Made by a program: the position numbers and the translations under genes
Source: 40CM-4-68-19 sp036513415
Lineage (GTDB): Bacteria > Myxococcota > Myxococcia > Myxococcales > 40CM-4-68-19
Length of the DNA stretch: 54,801 nt
Direction of reading: 5' to 3'
Assembly: GCA_036513415.1 (NCBI GenBank)
Contig: DATBZA010000115.1
Location: 1-54,801, forward strand
Notes under the pieces: generated by a model
Database searches by the model: none
What the model saw: the letters and a program-made list of their open reading frames with translations, nothing else
What the model was told of the DNA's origin: nothing
Part shown: in pieces, positions 35,832 through 44,938 of the stretch
Position numbering within the stretch: position 1 is the stretch's first letter
How the letters are laid out: the number at the start of each line of letters is the position of its first letter

Positions 35832-38800
35832 CTACTTTCGCGCGGACGTCTTTCGCTTCTTCTTTGCGGACCGCGAGGCCCGGCGCTCCGTCGATGCGTT
35901 CCCCGCCCGCGCCGCCCTCGCGAGCTGCGCCTTGGCCTGGTTCAGCCAGTGCTCGCGGTACTCTGCCGCGCGGCGCATGATCCGCTCGAGGACCTCTTTC
36001 CCGTTCTGGGGCGTCTCCGCCTTCCCGTTGCCGCCCTCGGGACGGATCTTCAGCTCGTTCAAGCGCGAGAGCACGGGCTTCATCGCCTTCTCGGGATTCA
36101 TGAAGAACTCGCTGGCGCGCACCCGCAGGAAGCTCCAGCCCAGCCGCTCCAGAATGGCCTGCCTGGCCATGTCCTCGCGCAATTGGTCCAGCGCCGCCGG
36201 CTTGTCGCCGTCGCACTCGATCGCCAGCCGGCGCCCTCCGCCCTCCACGACCAGGTCGATGGTGTAGTAGCCGACGCGCCAGTGAGGAAGCACGCGATAA
36301 CCGGCCTCGAACAGGCGGTTGTGGATCTCGTTCTCGAGGGGGGTCTCGGGCGAGTCCTCGGACTGCTTTGCCAGCAGCTTCACCGCACCGGGATCCTCCG
36401 CGTGCTGGATCAGCCGCCGGCGCAGGTCCTTCGGCTTCAAATCGGCCGGATCGAGCGAGTGGACCACCCACATCTGATCGCGCGCCCGGCTCGCCGCCAC
36501 GTTGAACCGCTGCTTGAACATCGGCTCGCTGCGCAGGCGCAGCGGACCCTCCTCGGCGGTATCCACGACCGACAGGAACATCACGTCCCGCTCGTCGCCC
36601 TGGAACTGGGCGGCGTTGCCGCACAGCACCCGGCGGGCCTCGTACTCCGCCGGCGGGAGGTGATGCAGCAGCAGCCGCTCGATCTCCAGCGCCTGGTCGT
36701 CTCCCACCAACGAGACGACCCCGATGCTCTTGTTCTTGTACTCCGGCTGCTCGATCGCCGCCCGGATCATGGAGGCGATGGCGAGCGCCTCCGCCGGATT
36801 GGTTTCGTTCTTCGCCCTGCCTTGCTCCACCCGGTGGGCGATGATGTGCGGCTTCAAGGTGGCCTTGCTCGGATCGCGCAGCGGCCGGATCTTTCCCCCG
36901 TAGCAGAGGTGGTTGCTGAACTCGATGATCTCCGGCACGCAGCGGAAGTGCTCGGTCAGGCAGATCGCGCCCCCGAACGACTGCCGGGCGAGGTCATAGA
37001 CGGACATCTGGCCGTCGTAGAGCACCGAGTTGGGGATGTCCTCGAGATGCTCGTCGATGAGCTGCTGGACCACTGCGACGTCCTGTCCCACCGCGGACGG
37101 GCTCACCTGCTCGTGGTCGCCCACCACCACCACCCGGCGCGCCATGTAGAAGGGGATCAGCGCCATCACGTCGGCCTGGCTCGCCTCGTCCGTGATGACC
37201 ACGTCGAAGCGCGTGGTCGGCTCGAATGTTTCCACCGCGCGCGCGAGCGGCATGATCCAGACCGGCACCGCCGAGCGGCACTCGGTCATCTTCTGGCTGG
37301 CTTCGACGATCAGGCGGGGAACGCGCTTGCCCATCCCCTTGCCGATCCGGCGCACCATGTCGAGCCATCCCACCAGCGCCTGCTGCTGCTGAGGAGTGGT
37401 CCGCCGCACTTGCGCTCCCCACGCGCGCCGTTCGATCAGCTCCGCCGTCACCCGTCGCAGCTCGGGGCCCAACCGGTCGATCTGCGCCTGGAGCGCGGGG
37501 AGCGAAGTCTTGCCTCTCCGCTCCAGCTCGTCGTGAAGCTGCCGCCACAGCCAGGCGGCCTGCGCGTCGCCCGGGGCCGAAGACTTGTCGTGCGGTGGCC
37601 GGCGTTCCTGGATTGCCTGCGCCCATGCCGGCGCCACTGCTTGCAGGGCAGCTAGTAGCTCCCGCCTGCGCGAGGCGGGCTTCCGATGCCGGTCGAGCTC
37701 CGTCAGCCGCTGGTGCGCCTCGCGGTAGTCCCTTGGGGCCTGCCGCTCGACCGCGCCCGACAGGCGCTTCAGCACCGGTGCCGGGGCTTCGTTCTCGGGC
37801 AGCTTCAGCTTGGATTGCAGGGTCGCGAAGCGGGCGGCGACTTCGCCGAAGCGAGCCATGTCCTTGCGCGCGATGAACACCTGCGTCAAGCCGACGGCAA
37901 CCACCTCCTTGAGCCGCTGCAGCTGCTCCTCGGTGCCGTTGCCGAGCCGTTGCTCCGCGATGAACTCACGCCATCGGAATCCAGCGTTTTCCAGCTCCAG
38001 CTCGATCGGCCCCCACTCTTCCGCGTGCCATTGAAGGCACCGGCGGATCTCCTTCGCGAACTCCGCCGCGCCCTCCTCGGGCTTCTCCGAGAGCGCCGCC
38101 CAGGCGGGCGCATATTGGGGGACCATCTGGCGGTCCCACCTGCCCTCGAGATCCCGCCGCATCATCGCCAGGACGATCGCCCCGCGCAGCGCGTGGAAGT
38201 GAACGGGGGTCTTCGGCTCGCCCGCGGCGACCCGGCTCTCGGCCAGGAAGCGCTTCCAGGGACCATGCGTGAGGAGCGCGAGCTTGCCCACGGTCTTCCC
38301 GTCTTTGCAGTGGGCGAGAATCTCGTCGACGATCTGCAGCTGCTCCTCGAGCGGGATGCCGTCGGCGAGCACGGGAGCATGGCGCAGAGCGCTTTCCGTC
38401 GCCCGGCCAGTCTCCTGGATGAGCTGGTCGATCATTTCCACCAGCCCGTCCCACTCTGCGCGCCGGGCTCCTCCCTCCTTGGCGGCGGCGACCGCGGAGA
38501 TCTTCCAGCGCTGCTCCCGGTTCAGCAGTTCGACAGCCTTGGTCGCCTTGGCGAGCACTTTGTCCAGCGCCGCGGTGGCCGCCTCGTCCAAAGGCGCCGT
38601 CCAGAGCTCCTGGCGGTGGCTCCGCTTCCCTTTCGAAAACCGATCGTATTCCTGAACCGCCTGCTCGAACTCGTCCGGGGAGAGCAGCCCCTTCGGCTCG
38701 GGGAGAGGTTGACGCAGTTCCTTCTCGTCCTCGACGCTCATGGCCTCGGTGCTCGCGTACAGCTCCTTGATCTCCGCGTTCGACAGCGGGAGCGCCGCGC

Positions 38801-40382
38801 CGGCCTCGACGGGAGCGGGGAGCCAGCCATGGACTTCCGCCTCGGCCGCCACTTTGCGCGCAGCGTCGGAGGGCGACAGCTTCGTCCTCAGGAAGATCAC
38901 TTCCCGGCACTCTTCGGCGCGGGCCTCGAACAGCTCCTGACGGTGCTTGCGCAGTTGATCGAGGAGCTCCTTGCGCTGGATGGCGAGCTGCTCCGCCTCC
39001 GCCTCGAGCTTCTTCGGGTTCCCGGTGGTGAGGCGCTCGATGATGGTGGAGACCGCGCCTTCGAGCTGGTTGCGGCTGTCGATGTCGCTCTCCAGCACGC
39101 TCACGCTCAAAGGCCTGAGCTTCTCCACCACGTGGTCGCGCAAGACCCGAAGCGCTTTGGTGGTGTGGCTCGTCACCAGCACGCTCTGGCCCTGGGCGAG
39201 CAGGTGACCGATCAGGTTGGCGATGGTGTGGGTCTTCCCCGTCCCCGGGGGCCCCTGGACGAGGACACATCCCTCGCGCTCCAGCCGGACCGCGATCCGG
39301 ATCTGCTCGGGGTTGGCAGGCTTGCTGAGCAACACCTCCTCCGGCTCATCGCCCGGCTCGAACGTTTCGGCCTGCTCGTCCTCCTTGGGCGGGGGATCGA
39401 GACCGACGATCTTCAGAAGCGCCAGCGGAAGGTCCTCGCGAACGGCGAGATCGTCAAGCGTTCCCTCGATGGCGGTGGCGAAACCGAGGGTCCGGGTGCG
39501 GAGGAAGAGCACCGGTGCGCGGCCGATCTTCGGGTCCTCGGCCTCCTTCTCCGGCGGCCCTTCGGCGAACTGCCCGCGCGGGGAGAGCTGCACCACGAAG
39601 CGGCGGAGGAACTCGAGCGTGTCGTTTCCCCCCAAGGGATGAAAGCCGCCGCGATCCAGCTCCTCGCGGGACCGCGCCAGGGTCTTGGACTCGATGTCCG
39701 GCATCGAGCGGAAGAGAGCGGAGTACAGCTCCACCTCCTTGCCGGTCTCGATCAGCGTGAATTCGGGGACGCTGGGATTGAAGGCGAGCTGGATGCGCTG
39801 GAGCAGGACGGGATGGTAGATGCTGCCCTCCAGCCGCTTCCAGCTCAGGATGCCGTCGCCCAGCACCAACTCGATGTGCTCGGCCTCGCGCTCGATCCGT
39901 CCGTACAGCTCGTAGAGCTGCTCGAAGACTCTCATCGCCGCGCGTGCGGGCCGCTCGGTGGCGGCCCATGCTTGATGCTGGGCGCGCCAGCGCTCGTAAG
40001 CCTCGGCACGGCGGGGCTCGGCGTCGAAGCGCAGAGGCTCGGAGCCATTGGCTTTCGTCTCCGAGAGCTGGACGTCTGCGTCCGGGTCCTCCCAGTCGTC
40101 CTCCAACCAGTCGACGATCGGCAGCGGCGGCTGCGGGGCCTGGGTGAAAGTCGGCCTTCCCACCTTCAAGACGAAGTCGCCGTCCTCGTCGGCCTGGTGT
40201 CCGTTGAACACGCGGCGCTGGATGGCGGGGTGGTCGGGCAGTTGGCGGAACCAGAGCGTCCAGGGCTGTTCCGACAAGTCCCGCTTGGCTGGGTTGCGGT
40301 GCTCGTTGAGCGCCTTGAGGTAGCGAAACACCCGCGCGATCCGCTCGCGGCCACGCTGTTGGGACTTCTCGTCCAGCGGCAT
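35832..40382 (-). CDS. SF1 helicase with C-terminal Vsr/DUF559-like (REase_MTES_1575-type) nuclease
   Basis: 1516 residues from the ATG at 40382, preceded by GAGGGG; the frame continues upstream without RBS. Walker A GPPGTGKT lies at 377-384 and is followed by ANLIGHLL. About 680 residues of helical insertion precede Walker B DEAS near 1065 (VVITDEASQADVMALIPF). Other UPF1-like SF1 motifs are VVVGDHEQVSPSAVG, LTEHFRCVPEIIEFSN, NAAQFQGDERDVMFLSVV and NVAASRARDQMWVV. Residues about 1349-1444 form a PD-(D/E)xK-type nuclease (LENEIHNRLFEAGYRVLPHW, YTIDLVVEGG, AIECDGD). The C-terminus is strongly basic. It probably unwinds and cuts nucleic acid; the family is linked with TerY-P and defence loci. 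Confidence 0.9.
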   Translation of the reverse strand: MPLDEKSQQRGRERIARVFRYLKALNEHRNPAKRDLSEQPWTLWFRQLPDHPAIQRRVFNGHQADEDGDFVLKVGRPTFTQAPQPPLPIVDWLEDDWEDPDADVQLSETKANGSEPLRFDAEPRRAEAYERWRAQHQAWAATERPARAAMRVFEQLYELYGRIEREAEHIELVLGDGILSWKRLEGSIYHPVLLQRIQLAFNPSVPEFTLIETGKEVELYSALFRSMPDIESKTLARSREELDRGGFHPLGGNDTLEFLRRFVVQLSPRGQFAEGPPEKEAEDPKIGRAPVLFLRTRTLGFATAIEGTLDDLAVREDLPLALLKIVGLDPPPKEDEQAETFEPGDEPEEVLLSKPANPEQIRIAVRLEREGCVLVQGPPGTGKTHTIANLIGHLLAQGQSVLVTSHTTKALRVLRDHVVEKLRPLSVSVLESDIDSRNQLEGAVSTIIERLTTGNPKKLEAEAEQLAIQRKELLDQLRKHRQELFEARAEECREVIFLRTKLSPSDAARKVAAEAEVHGWLPAPVEAGAALPLSNAEIKELYASTEAMSVEDEKELRQPLPEPKGLLSPDEFEQAVQEYDRFSKGKRSHRQELWTAPLDEAATAALDKVLAKATKAVELLNREQRWKISAVAAAKEGGARRAEWDGLVEMIDQLIQETGRATESALRHAPVLADGIPLEEQLQIVDEILAHCKDGKTVGKLALLTHGPWKRFLAESRVAAGEPKTPVHFHALRGAIVLAMMRRDLEGRWDRQMVPQYAPAWAALSEKPEEGAAEFAKEIRRCLQWHAEEWGPIELELENAGFRWREFIAEQRLGNGTEEQLQRLKEVVAVGLTQVFIARKDMARFGEVAARFATLQSKLKLPENEAPAPVLKRLSGAVERQAPRDYREAHQRLTELDRHRKPASRRRELLAALQAVAPAWAQAIQERRPPHDKSSAPGDAQAAWLWRQLHDELERRGKTSLPALQAQIDRLGPELRRVTAELIERRAWGAQVRRTTPQQQQALVGWLDMVRRIGKGMGKRVPRLIVEASQKMTECRSAVPVWIMPLARAVETFEPTTRFDVVITDEASQADVMALIPFYMARRVVVVGDHEQVSPSAVGQDVAVVQQLIDEHLEDIPNSVLYDGQMSVYDLARQSFGGAICLTEHFRCVPEIIEFSNHLCYGGKIRPLRDPSKATLKPHIIAHRVEQGRAKNETNPAEALAIASMIRAAIEQPEYKNKSIGVVSLVGDDQALEIERLLLHHLPPAEYEARRVLCGNAAQFQGDERDVMFLSVVDTAEEGPLRLRSEPMFKQRFNVAASRARDQMWVVHSLDPADLKPKDLRRRLIQHAEDPGAVKLLAKQSEDSPETPLENEIHNRLFEAGYRVLPHWRVGYYTIDLVVEGGGRRLAIECDGDKPAALDQLREDMARQAILERLGWSFLRVRASEFFMNPEKAMKPVLSRLNELKIRPEGGNGKAETPQNGKEVLERIMRRAAEYREHWLNQAKAQLARAARAGNASTERRASRSAKKKRKTSARK

Positions 40383-40665
40383 ATCCCCTCGTTTTGGCGA
40401 GACTCGACCTTCGACCGGGCAGCGCGACGAGCTTACACGACGGAGGAGAAATCGCCTGTTCCTAGAAGCATCGAAGCCGCTCTCCGGGATGGGCGCGTCG
40501 CGCAGGCCGTTGGACCCGGTTATTCCGCCGAAAATCGACCGCGCCACAATGGGGGCGGGTGAAGGCGCGGCTCGTACTTGAGGCCCTGCGCGTCACCTCA
40601 TGTGGTCCCGAGGATGACGGTAAGGTGCGGGGGTGCGCAGCGCCGTCACCAGCTTTCACAATTTG

Positions 40666-41667
40666 CTAGGCCACCTGGTTCAAGGCGGTCCTCTCGGCGG
40701 CGATGGCGCCCAGCTGCGCGCAGAGATCTTCGAACTTCTTTCCTTGCGCCATCGCCTCGCCGATTCTGCGAAGCGCGGTGAGGTTCTCGGCGGACGTGTT
40801 GTCCAAGGCCTGCTGCGCAGGCGGGATGTCCTGCTGGAACCGGAAGTACTTGCGGGCATCCCCAGGATTCAGCATCTCGTCGAGCTGGACGTGGACCGTA
40901 TCGCTGACGCCGTCGAAGATGACGTCGATGAGTGGCCGGGCCCACCCTGCGAGGCCCCACCGCTTCGAACGATGGAAGTCGACAGCCCGGTTCTCGTTGC
41001 CCGTGCCGAGGGAGACGACGAGGATGTCGTGGCGGGGATGTCGATCGCGTGCCTCGACCCAGGCGCAGAGGGCCGGATTGTTCGCATACACGCCCCCGTC
41101 GATCAGCGCATACGATTTTCCGTCCGCCGCCGTTGCCTTGAAGGGCGGAAAGAGCGTGGGTGCCGCCGACGTGGAGCGGGCCACTTCCCAGACCGGGAAG
41201 TCGTGGGTACGCCTCGTGCCCGGCGCCTTCGCTTGCCAGCTGCGGAAGAAGAACGGGCGTCGTTGCTCGATTGCGTATGCGGTGACGACGACGTTCGTGC
41301 GCGCATCCTTGAGCCGTGTATCGCCGAAGTAGCGCTTGAGCACCTCGTCGATGCCGTACTCCGGGAACCTGGGCCCGTTCAAGTTGTCGAGGGCACGGGC
41401 GAAATGAAGGAGGCTGCGCGAAAAGATACGGCCACCCTCCGTCTTGTAGAGGCGCACCAATTGTTCGGCCGTATATGGGGAATTGCAGCCCGGCCGGTTC
41501 GCTCCGAGGCCGAGCGCCAGGATCCCGCCCGTCGAGGTGCCCGCCACGTAGTCGAACAAGTCGGATACGCGATGTCCGGTTCGCTGCTCCAGGCGGTTCA
41601 GGAACGCGGCGGGAATCATGCCGCGGATGCCGCCGCCGTCGATGGAAAGCACACTGATCGTCGCCAT
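40666..41667 (-). CDS. patatin-like phospholipase
   Basis: 333 residues from the ATG at 41667 (GGAGGG upstream). The oxyanion motif is DGGGIRG (10-16), the nucleophile motif is GTSTG with Ser45, and the catalytic Asp is Asp190 in DGGVYANNP. This is a complete Ser-Asp dyad of the patatin family, which hydrolyses ester bonds of membrane lipids. The gene lies 283 bases upstream of the helicase-nuclease gene on the same strand. Patatins are frequent effectors in antiphage systems, but no nucleotide cyclase or other CBASS partner is present, so the link to defence is only positional. Confidence 0.9.
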   Translation of the reverse strand: MATISVLSIDGGGIRGMIPAAFLNRLEQRTGHRVSDLFDYVAGTSTGGILALGLGANRPGCNSPYTAEQLVRLYKTEGGRIFSRSLLHFARALDNLNGPRFPEYGIDEVLKRYFGDTRLKDARTNVVVTAYAIEQRRPFFFRSWQAKAPGTRRTHDFPVWEVARSTSAAPTLFPPFKATAADGKSYALIDGGVYANNPALCAWVEARDRHPRHDILVVSLGTGNENRAVDFHRSKRWGLAGWARPLIDVIFDGVSDTVHVQLDEMLNPGDARKYFRFQQDIPPAQQALDNTSAENLTALRRIGEAMAQGKKFEDLCAQLGAIAAERTALNQVA

Positions 41668-41875
41668 GAGTGACCCTCCGCAATCCGAGGGCAACAGCAG
41701 GCGTCATGCCAACGAAAGAACGCCGCTACGGGGCATCCTGGCGGTGGACCAGAAAAACATCCTGCGGCGCCGCGGTGGCGCTGCAGTGGCTGGTGCCGGC
41801 GGACCGCGTGCACGAGGCGCGAGCTGCGCTGCAACTCGTTCCGAGACGCGAAAGGGGACCTGAGGACCGCGCCGT

Positions 41876-43045
41876 TCAGTGCCAGAAGCCGAGCGACAGC
41901 ACCGTGTTCCCGTACTGCCGCGCGGCGTCGGCGGCCAGCGAGACCCGCAGGCGATAGCGCGCGCCCCAGAGCGAGAAGGACCAGAAGCGCACATCCAGGC
42001 CGAGCGCCACGTGCAGCCGGCCCGAGACATCGGCGAAGCGGGCGGGCTCCCAATATGTCCCGCCCCTCACCCGTAGCCAGCCGGGAATCCACTCGTATTC
42101 GGCGCCCACCCGCGGAGAGACCGAAGCGTTCTTTCCCGATCGCTGCAGGCGCTTCTCCAGAAACGCCTCGAGGCCGCTGCCGCCGGCCACCGGACCGCTG
42201 ACCAGCACGTCGCCGGCGAGGATCACGCTCTTCTCGTCCCGGAAGTCTTCAGCGATGCGCCGGTTCCACGGCGTGGGTCCCCAGTGAAAGGCGACCCCGG
42301 CGCCGGCATTCCAGGGGAACTCGACGTGCTCGGGCAGGATGTAGCCGAAGCAATTGTTCGGATCGCACGCGGTCCCTTCAATCCTCGGCTTCATCGTCGG
42401 ACGGAAGCTTGCGCCGATGCGCAGGTTCCTTTCGGGCGGTCTCCACAAGCCGCCCGCCTCGACCGACCAGTCGGTGGCGTTCACCAGGTCGACGCCGTTC
42501 GCGGGCAGCCTGAGGTTGAAGCCGCCACCGACCAGGCTCGCGCCGGCGATCCATTCGCCGTCGGCGAACGAGCGCGCCAGTGTCAGGCGCCAGATCGCCG
42601 ATGACAGCGTGGCCTCGGTTCCACCCGGAAGCGTGAAGTTGCGCACCTCGCCGGCCACCGTGATCGCAGTTCCCCATGCGCCGAACATGCCGAGCAGGCC
42701 GGCGTTCAAAGCGCCGGTCTTTCCGATGGCCTGATCCTGCCGCGTCCCGCTGTTGTCGTAGTCGACCGCGAGCGCAGGCGTGTAGACGTCGAACAGGAAG
42801 TCCCAGTAGAACCAGCCGGAAGCCGTCGCCGGTCTCGACGCCGCGGCCGCCGGATTGCCGAGAAGGCCGGTGGCGCCTTCAGCGGTGGCGAGCGACGCGC
42901 CGCCCATCCCGACCACGCGATAGTCGGCGACCGCAGCGCCGCGGTAGGCGTCGATCGTGTAGTGACGGTCGGTGACGGGCCCATCTGCGCGGGCGAGACG
43001 CGGGACAGCGAGAAACAGCAGGACCAGGCCGGCCGGGCGGATCAC
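41876..43045 (-). CDS. outer-membrane beta-barrel protein, last gene of the aromatic operon
   Basis: 389 residues from a GTG at 43045, chosen because it starts the export signal VIRPAGLVLLFLAVPRLARADG; the RBS is weak. After the signal comes YRVVGMGGASLATAEGATGLLGNPAAAA, the N-terminal pattern of FadL/PorV-like outer-membrane barrels. A long series of amphipathic strands follows, ending in LSLGFWH. FadL-type proteins pass hydrophobic or aromatic compounds across the outer membrane. The gene is 46 bases after the ring-cleavage dioxygenase gene on the same strand, so an aromatic substrate is a reasonable inference. Confidence 0.72.
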   Translation of the reverse strand: MIRPAGLVLLFLAVPRLARADGPVTDRHYTIDAYRGAAVADYRVVGMGGASLATAEGATGLLGNPAAAASRPATASGWFYWDFLFDVYTPALAVDYDNSGTRQDQAIGKTGALNAGLLGMFGAWGTAITVAGEVRNFTLPGGTEATLSSAIWRLTLARSFADGEWIAGASLVGGGFNLRLPANGVDLVNATDWSVEAGGLWRPPERNLRIGASFRPTMKPRIEGTACDPNNCFGYILPEHVEFPWNAGAGVAFHWGPTPWNRRIAEDFRDEKSVILAGDVLVSGPVAGGSGLEAFLEKRLQRSGKNASVSPRVGAEYEWIPGWLRVRGGTYWEPARFADVSGRLHVALGLDVRFWSFSLWGARYRLRVSLAADAARQYGNTVLSLGFWH

Positions 43046-43091
43046 CGGAGAGCGATGGTAGCATGGCAGGCAGGACTCCTGGACGCGCTGC

Positions 43092-43940
43092 TCACGCCCG
43101 CTCGAGTACGAAGTCGTATTCGACCAGGAAATGTGCGCGCCCCTGCGCATCCTTTCCGTCGGGCTTGAATTCCACCACCAGCGAGCTCTTGACCCCGAAC
43201 ACCGGATCCGAGTCGAGCTGCGCATCGCCTTCAGCGAAGAGCTCGGTCACCAGCCGTCGATGGCCGGGAGCGGAAACGATGAAGTGCGTGTGCGCGGGGC
43301 GGTAGGGCTTCCGGCCCTGCAGAGCGAGGAGCATGCCCACCGGGCCGTCGGTCGGGATCGGATAGCTGACGGGTTTCAAGGTGTGGAACTCGTAGCGGCC
43401 GTCGGCGCTGGTCTGGAACCGTGCCCGCAGGTGCATCGGCGGCTGCGAAGGATCCTGGATGTCGTAGAACCCGTTCGCCGAGGTCTGCCAGACGTCGAGG
43501 AGAGCGGAGGCAACCGGTCCTCCTCCGGCAGTCAGGACACGGCCTTGGAAGGTGGCGGTCTCGCCTGGATCGCCGGCCGCCAGATCGGTCCCGCGCTCGC
43601 GGACTGGCGCGCCCTCGACGTAGAAGGGGCCAAGCACGGAGCTCTCGGTGCCCCCGGCGGTCATCCGGTTGTTGATCGCGTCGACCAGCATCGAGATCCC
43701 CAGCGTGTCGGAGAGGAGGATGAACTCCTGCCGCTTCTCGTCGCACATCTTCCCCGTGTCCGTGAGGAAATGGATCGCGGCCAGCCACTCCCTGGGAGTG
43801 GGTTCCACTTCGCGGACGATCTCATGCAGATGGCGAATGACGCTCTGGATCATCTTCCGCGTCCGGGCGTCCTTGCAGCCGGCCGTTCGCGCGAGGACCG
43901 CCTCGGTCAGATTGGCTTCCGTCAGGTTGCGCACGTTCAT
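43092..43940 (-). CDS. intradiol dioxygenase, hydroxyquinol 1,2-dioxygenase type
   Basis: 282 residues. The N-terminal helical dimerisation segment (RTRKMIQSVIRHLHEIVREVEPTPREW) and TESSVLGPFYVEGAP are typical of catechol/hydroxyquinol 1,2-dioxygenases. The four Fe(III) ligands are present: Tyr159 (NGFYDIQ), Tyr193 (SYPIP), His217 and His219 (PAHTHF). Hydroxyquinol 1,2-dioxygenase turns benzene-1,2,4-triol into maleylacetate, which fits the rest of the operon. It overlaps the LivM gene by 4 bases (ATGA). The exact substrate could also be a substituted catechol. Confidence 0.88.
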   Translation of the reverse strand: MNVRNLTEANLTEAVLARTAGCKDARTRKMIQSVIRHLHEIVREVEPTPREWLAAIHFLTDTGKMCDEKRQEFILLSDTLGISMLVDAINNRMTAGGTESSVLGPFYVEGAPVRERGTDLAAGDPGETATFQGRVLTAGGGPVASALLDVWQTSANGFYDIQDPSQPPMHLRARFQTSADGRYEFHTLKPVSYPIPTDGPVGMLLALQGRKPYRPAHTHFIVSAPGHRRLVTELFAEGDAQLDSDPVFGVKSSLVVEFKPDGKDAQGRAHFLVEYDFVLERA

Positions 43941-44938
43941 TCCTTCTCGGGAAGGATCAAGCGGCGCTGCACCGGGAAGAGGTGCAGGTCGAACTTCGCC
44001 GAAACGAAGCCCCAGAGCCCATGCGGGAGCTTGAGCACCACCACTACCGCCAAGAGGCCGAGGCCGACCAGGTACCAGGTCCCATAGCTCGAGAACAGCT
44101 TGTTCAACAGGTAGAACAGGACGATCCCGACGATCGTACCCTCCAGCGTGCCCACTCCGCCCACCAGGACGATGAAGATCGAGAACGCGCTCCAGTTCAC
44201 CGTGAAGGCGGCGTCCGGCGAGATGCGGAGGTTTCCCAAGAAGTAGAGCGCGCCGGCCAGGCCCGCGCCGAACGCGGCGGTCAGGTAAAGGAAGACCTTC
44301 GTCCGGGCCACGTCGACGCCCTGGCTTTCAGCGGCGATCTCGCTGTCGCGCAACGCCAGGAATGCCAGTCCGTGCCGCGAGCGGAGGACCGCGTAGGCCA
44401 GGGCCAGCGCAGCGGTGGCGCCACCGAGGCAGAGCCAGAAGGTCACCGACTCGCGGGTCGCGCGGGGGATTCCGCGCAGCGCGGTAAGGCTGGTGCCGGA
44501 GCCGCCGCCGACGGCCGAGACGTTGGCAATCGAGAGGCGGAACACCTCCGAGATCACCCAGGTGCCGATGGCGAAGTACCCACCCTGCAAGCGGAACGCA
44601 ATCCGGGAGACCGGCCAGGCGACGGCGAGCGCGACCAGCGCCGCGAGCGGCACCGCAAGGAACGGATTCATCTGTGCGTGATTGCCCAGCACCAGCAGAG
44701 CGTAGCCGCCGAGACCGAAGAAGGCCTGCTGTCCGATCGAGACCAGCCCGCCATAGCCCGCAAGCAGGTTCCACATCAGCGCGAAGATGAAGTAGCAAGC
44801 CATCTCGTCGAAGTCGCGCATCCATCCCGAGTCGGCCCAGAAGGGGAAGCTGGCGAGCCCGAGGACCAGCGCCGCGGCGATCGCGCCGCCGAGGCGACTG
44901 GCGCGCGTGGCGCGGGAGACGGTGAAGGAGGGAGTCAC
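43937..44938 (-). CDS. livM: branched-chain-type ABC transporter permease LivM
   Basis: 333 residues with about ten hydrophobic helices, beginning GAIAAALVLGLASFPFWA. GGLVSIGQQAFFGLGGYALLVLG and the later AFSIFIVLVGGVGTLEGTIVG are conserved LivM segments. Together with LivH it forms the membrane channel. The gene overlaps both neighbours by 4 bases (LivH and dioxygenase). In this operon the family's ligand is probably an aromatic acid rather than leucine. Confidence 0.9.
   Translation of the reverse strand: MTPSFTVSRATRASRLGGAIAAALVLGLASFPFWADSGWMRDFDEMACYFIFALMWNLLAGYGGLVSIGQQAFFGLGGYALLVLGNHAQMNPFLAVPLAALVALAVAWPVSRIAFRLQGGYFAIGTWVISEVFRLSIANVSAVGGGSGTSLTALRGIPRATRESVTFWLCLGGATAALALAYAVLRSRHGLAFLALRDSEIAAESQGVDVARTKVFLYLTAAFGAGLAGALYFLGNLRISPDAAFTVNWSAFSIFIVLVGGVGTLEGTIVGIVLFYLLNKLFSSYGTWYLVGLGLLAVVVVLKLPHGLWGFVSAKFDLHLFPVQRRLILPEKE

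Noticed and set aside
37686..40562. A 958-codon open frame on the plus strand opposite the helicase gene.
   Set aside because: Leu/Arg/Glu-rich shadow of the helicase frame, without motifs or a credible start.
40666..41667. Considered a CBASS operon because of the patatin.
   Set aside because: No CD-NTase, HORMA/Trip13 or Cap2/Cap3 gene lies on either side.
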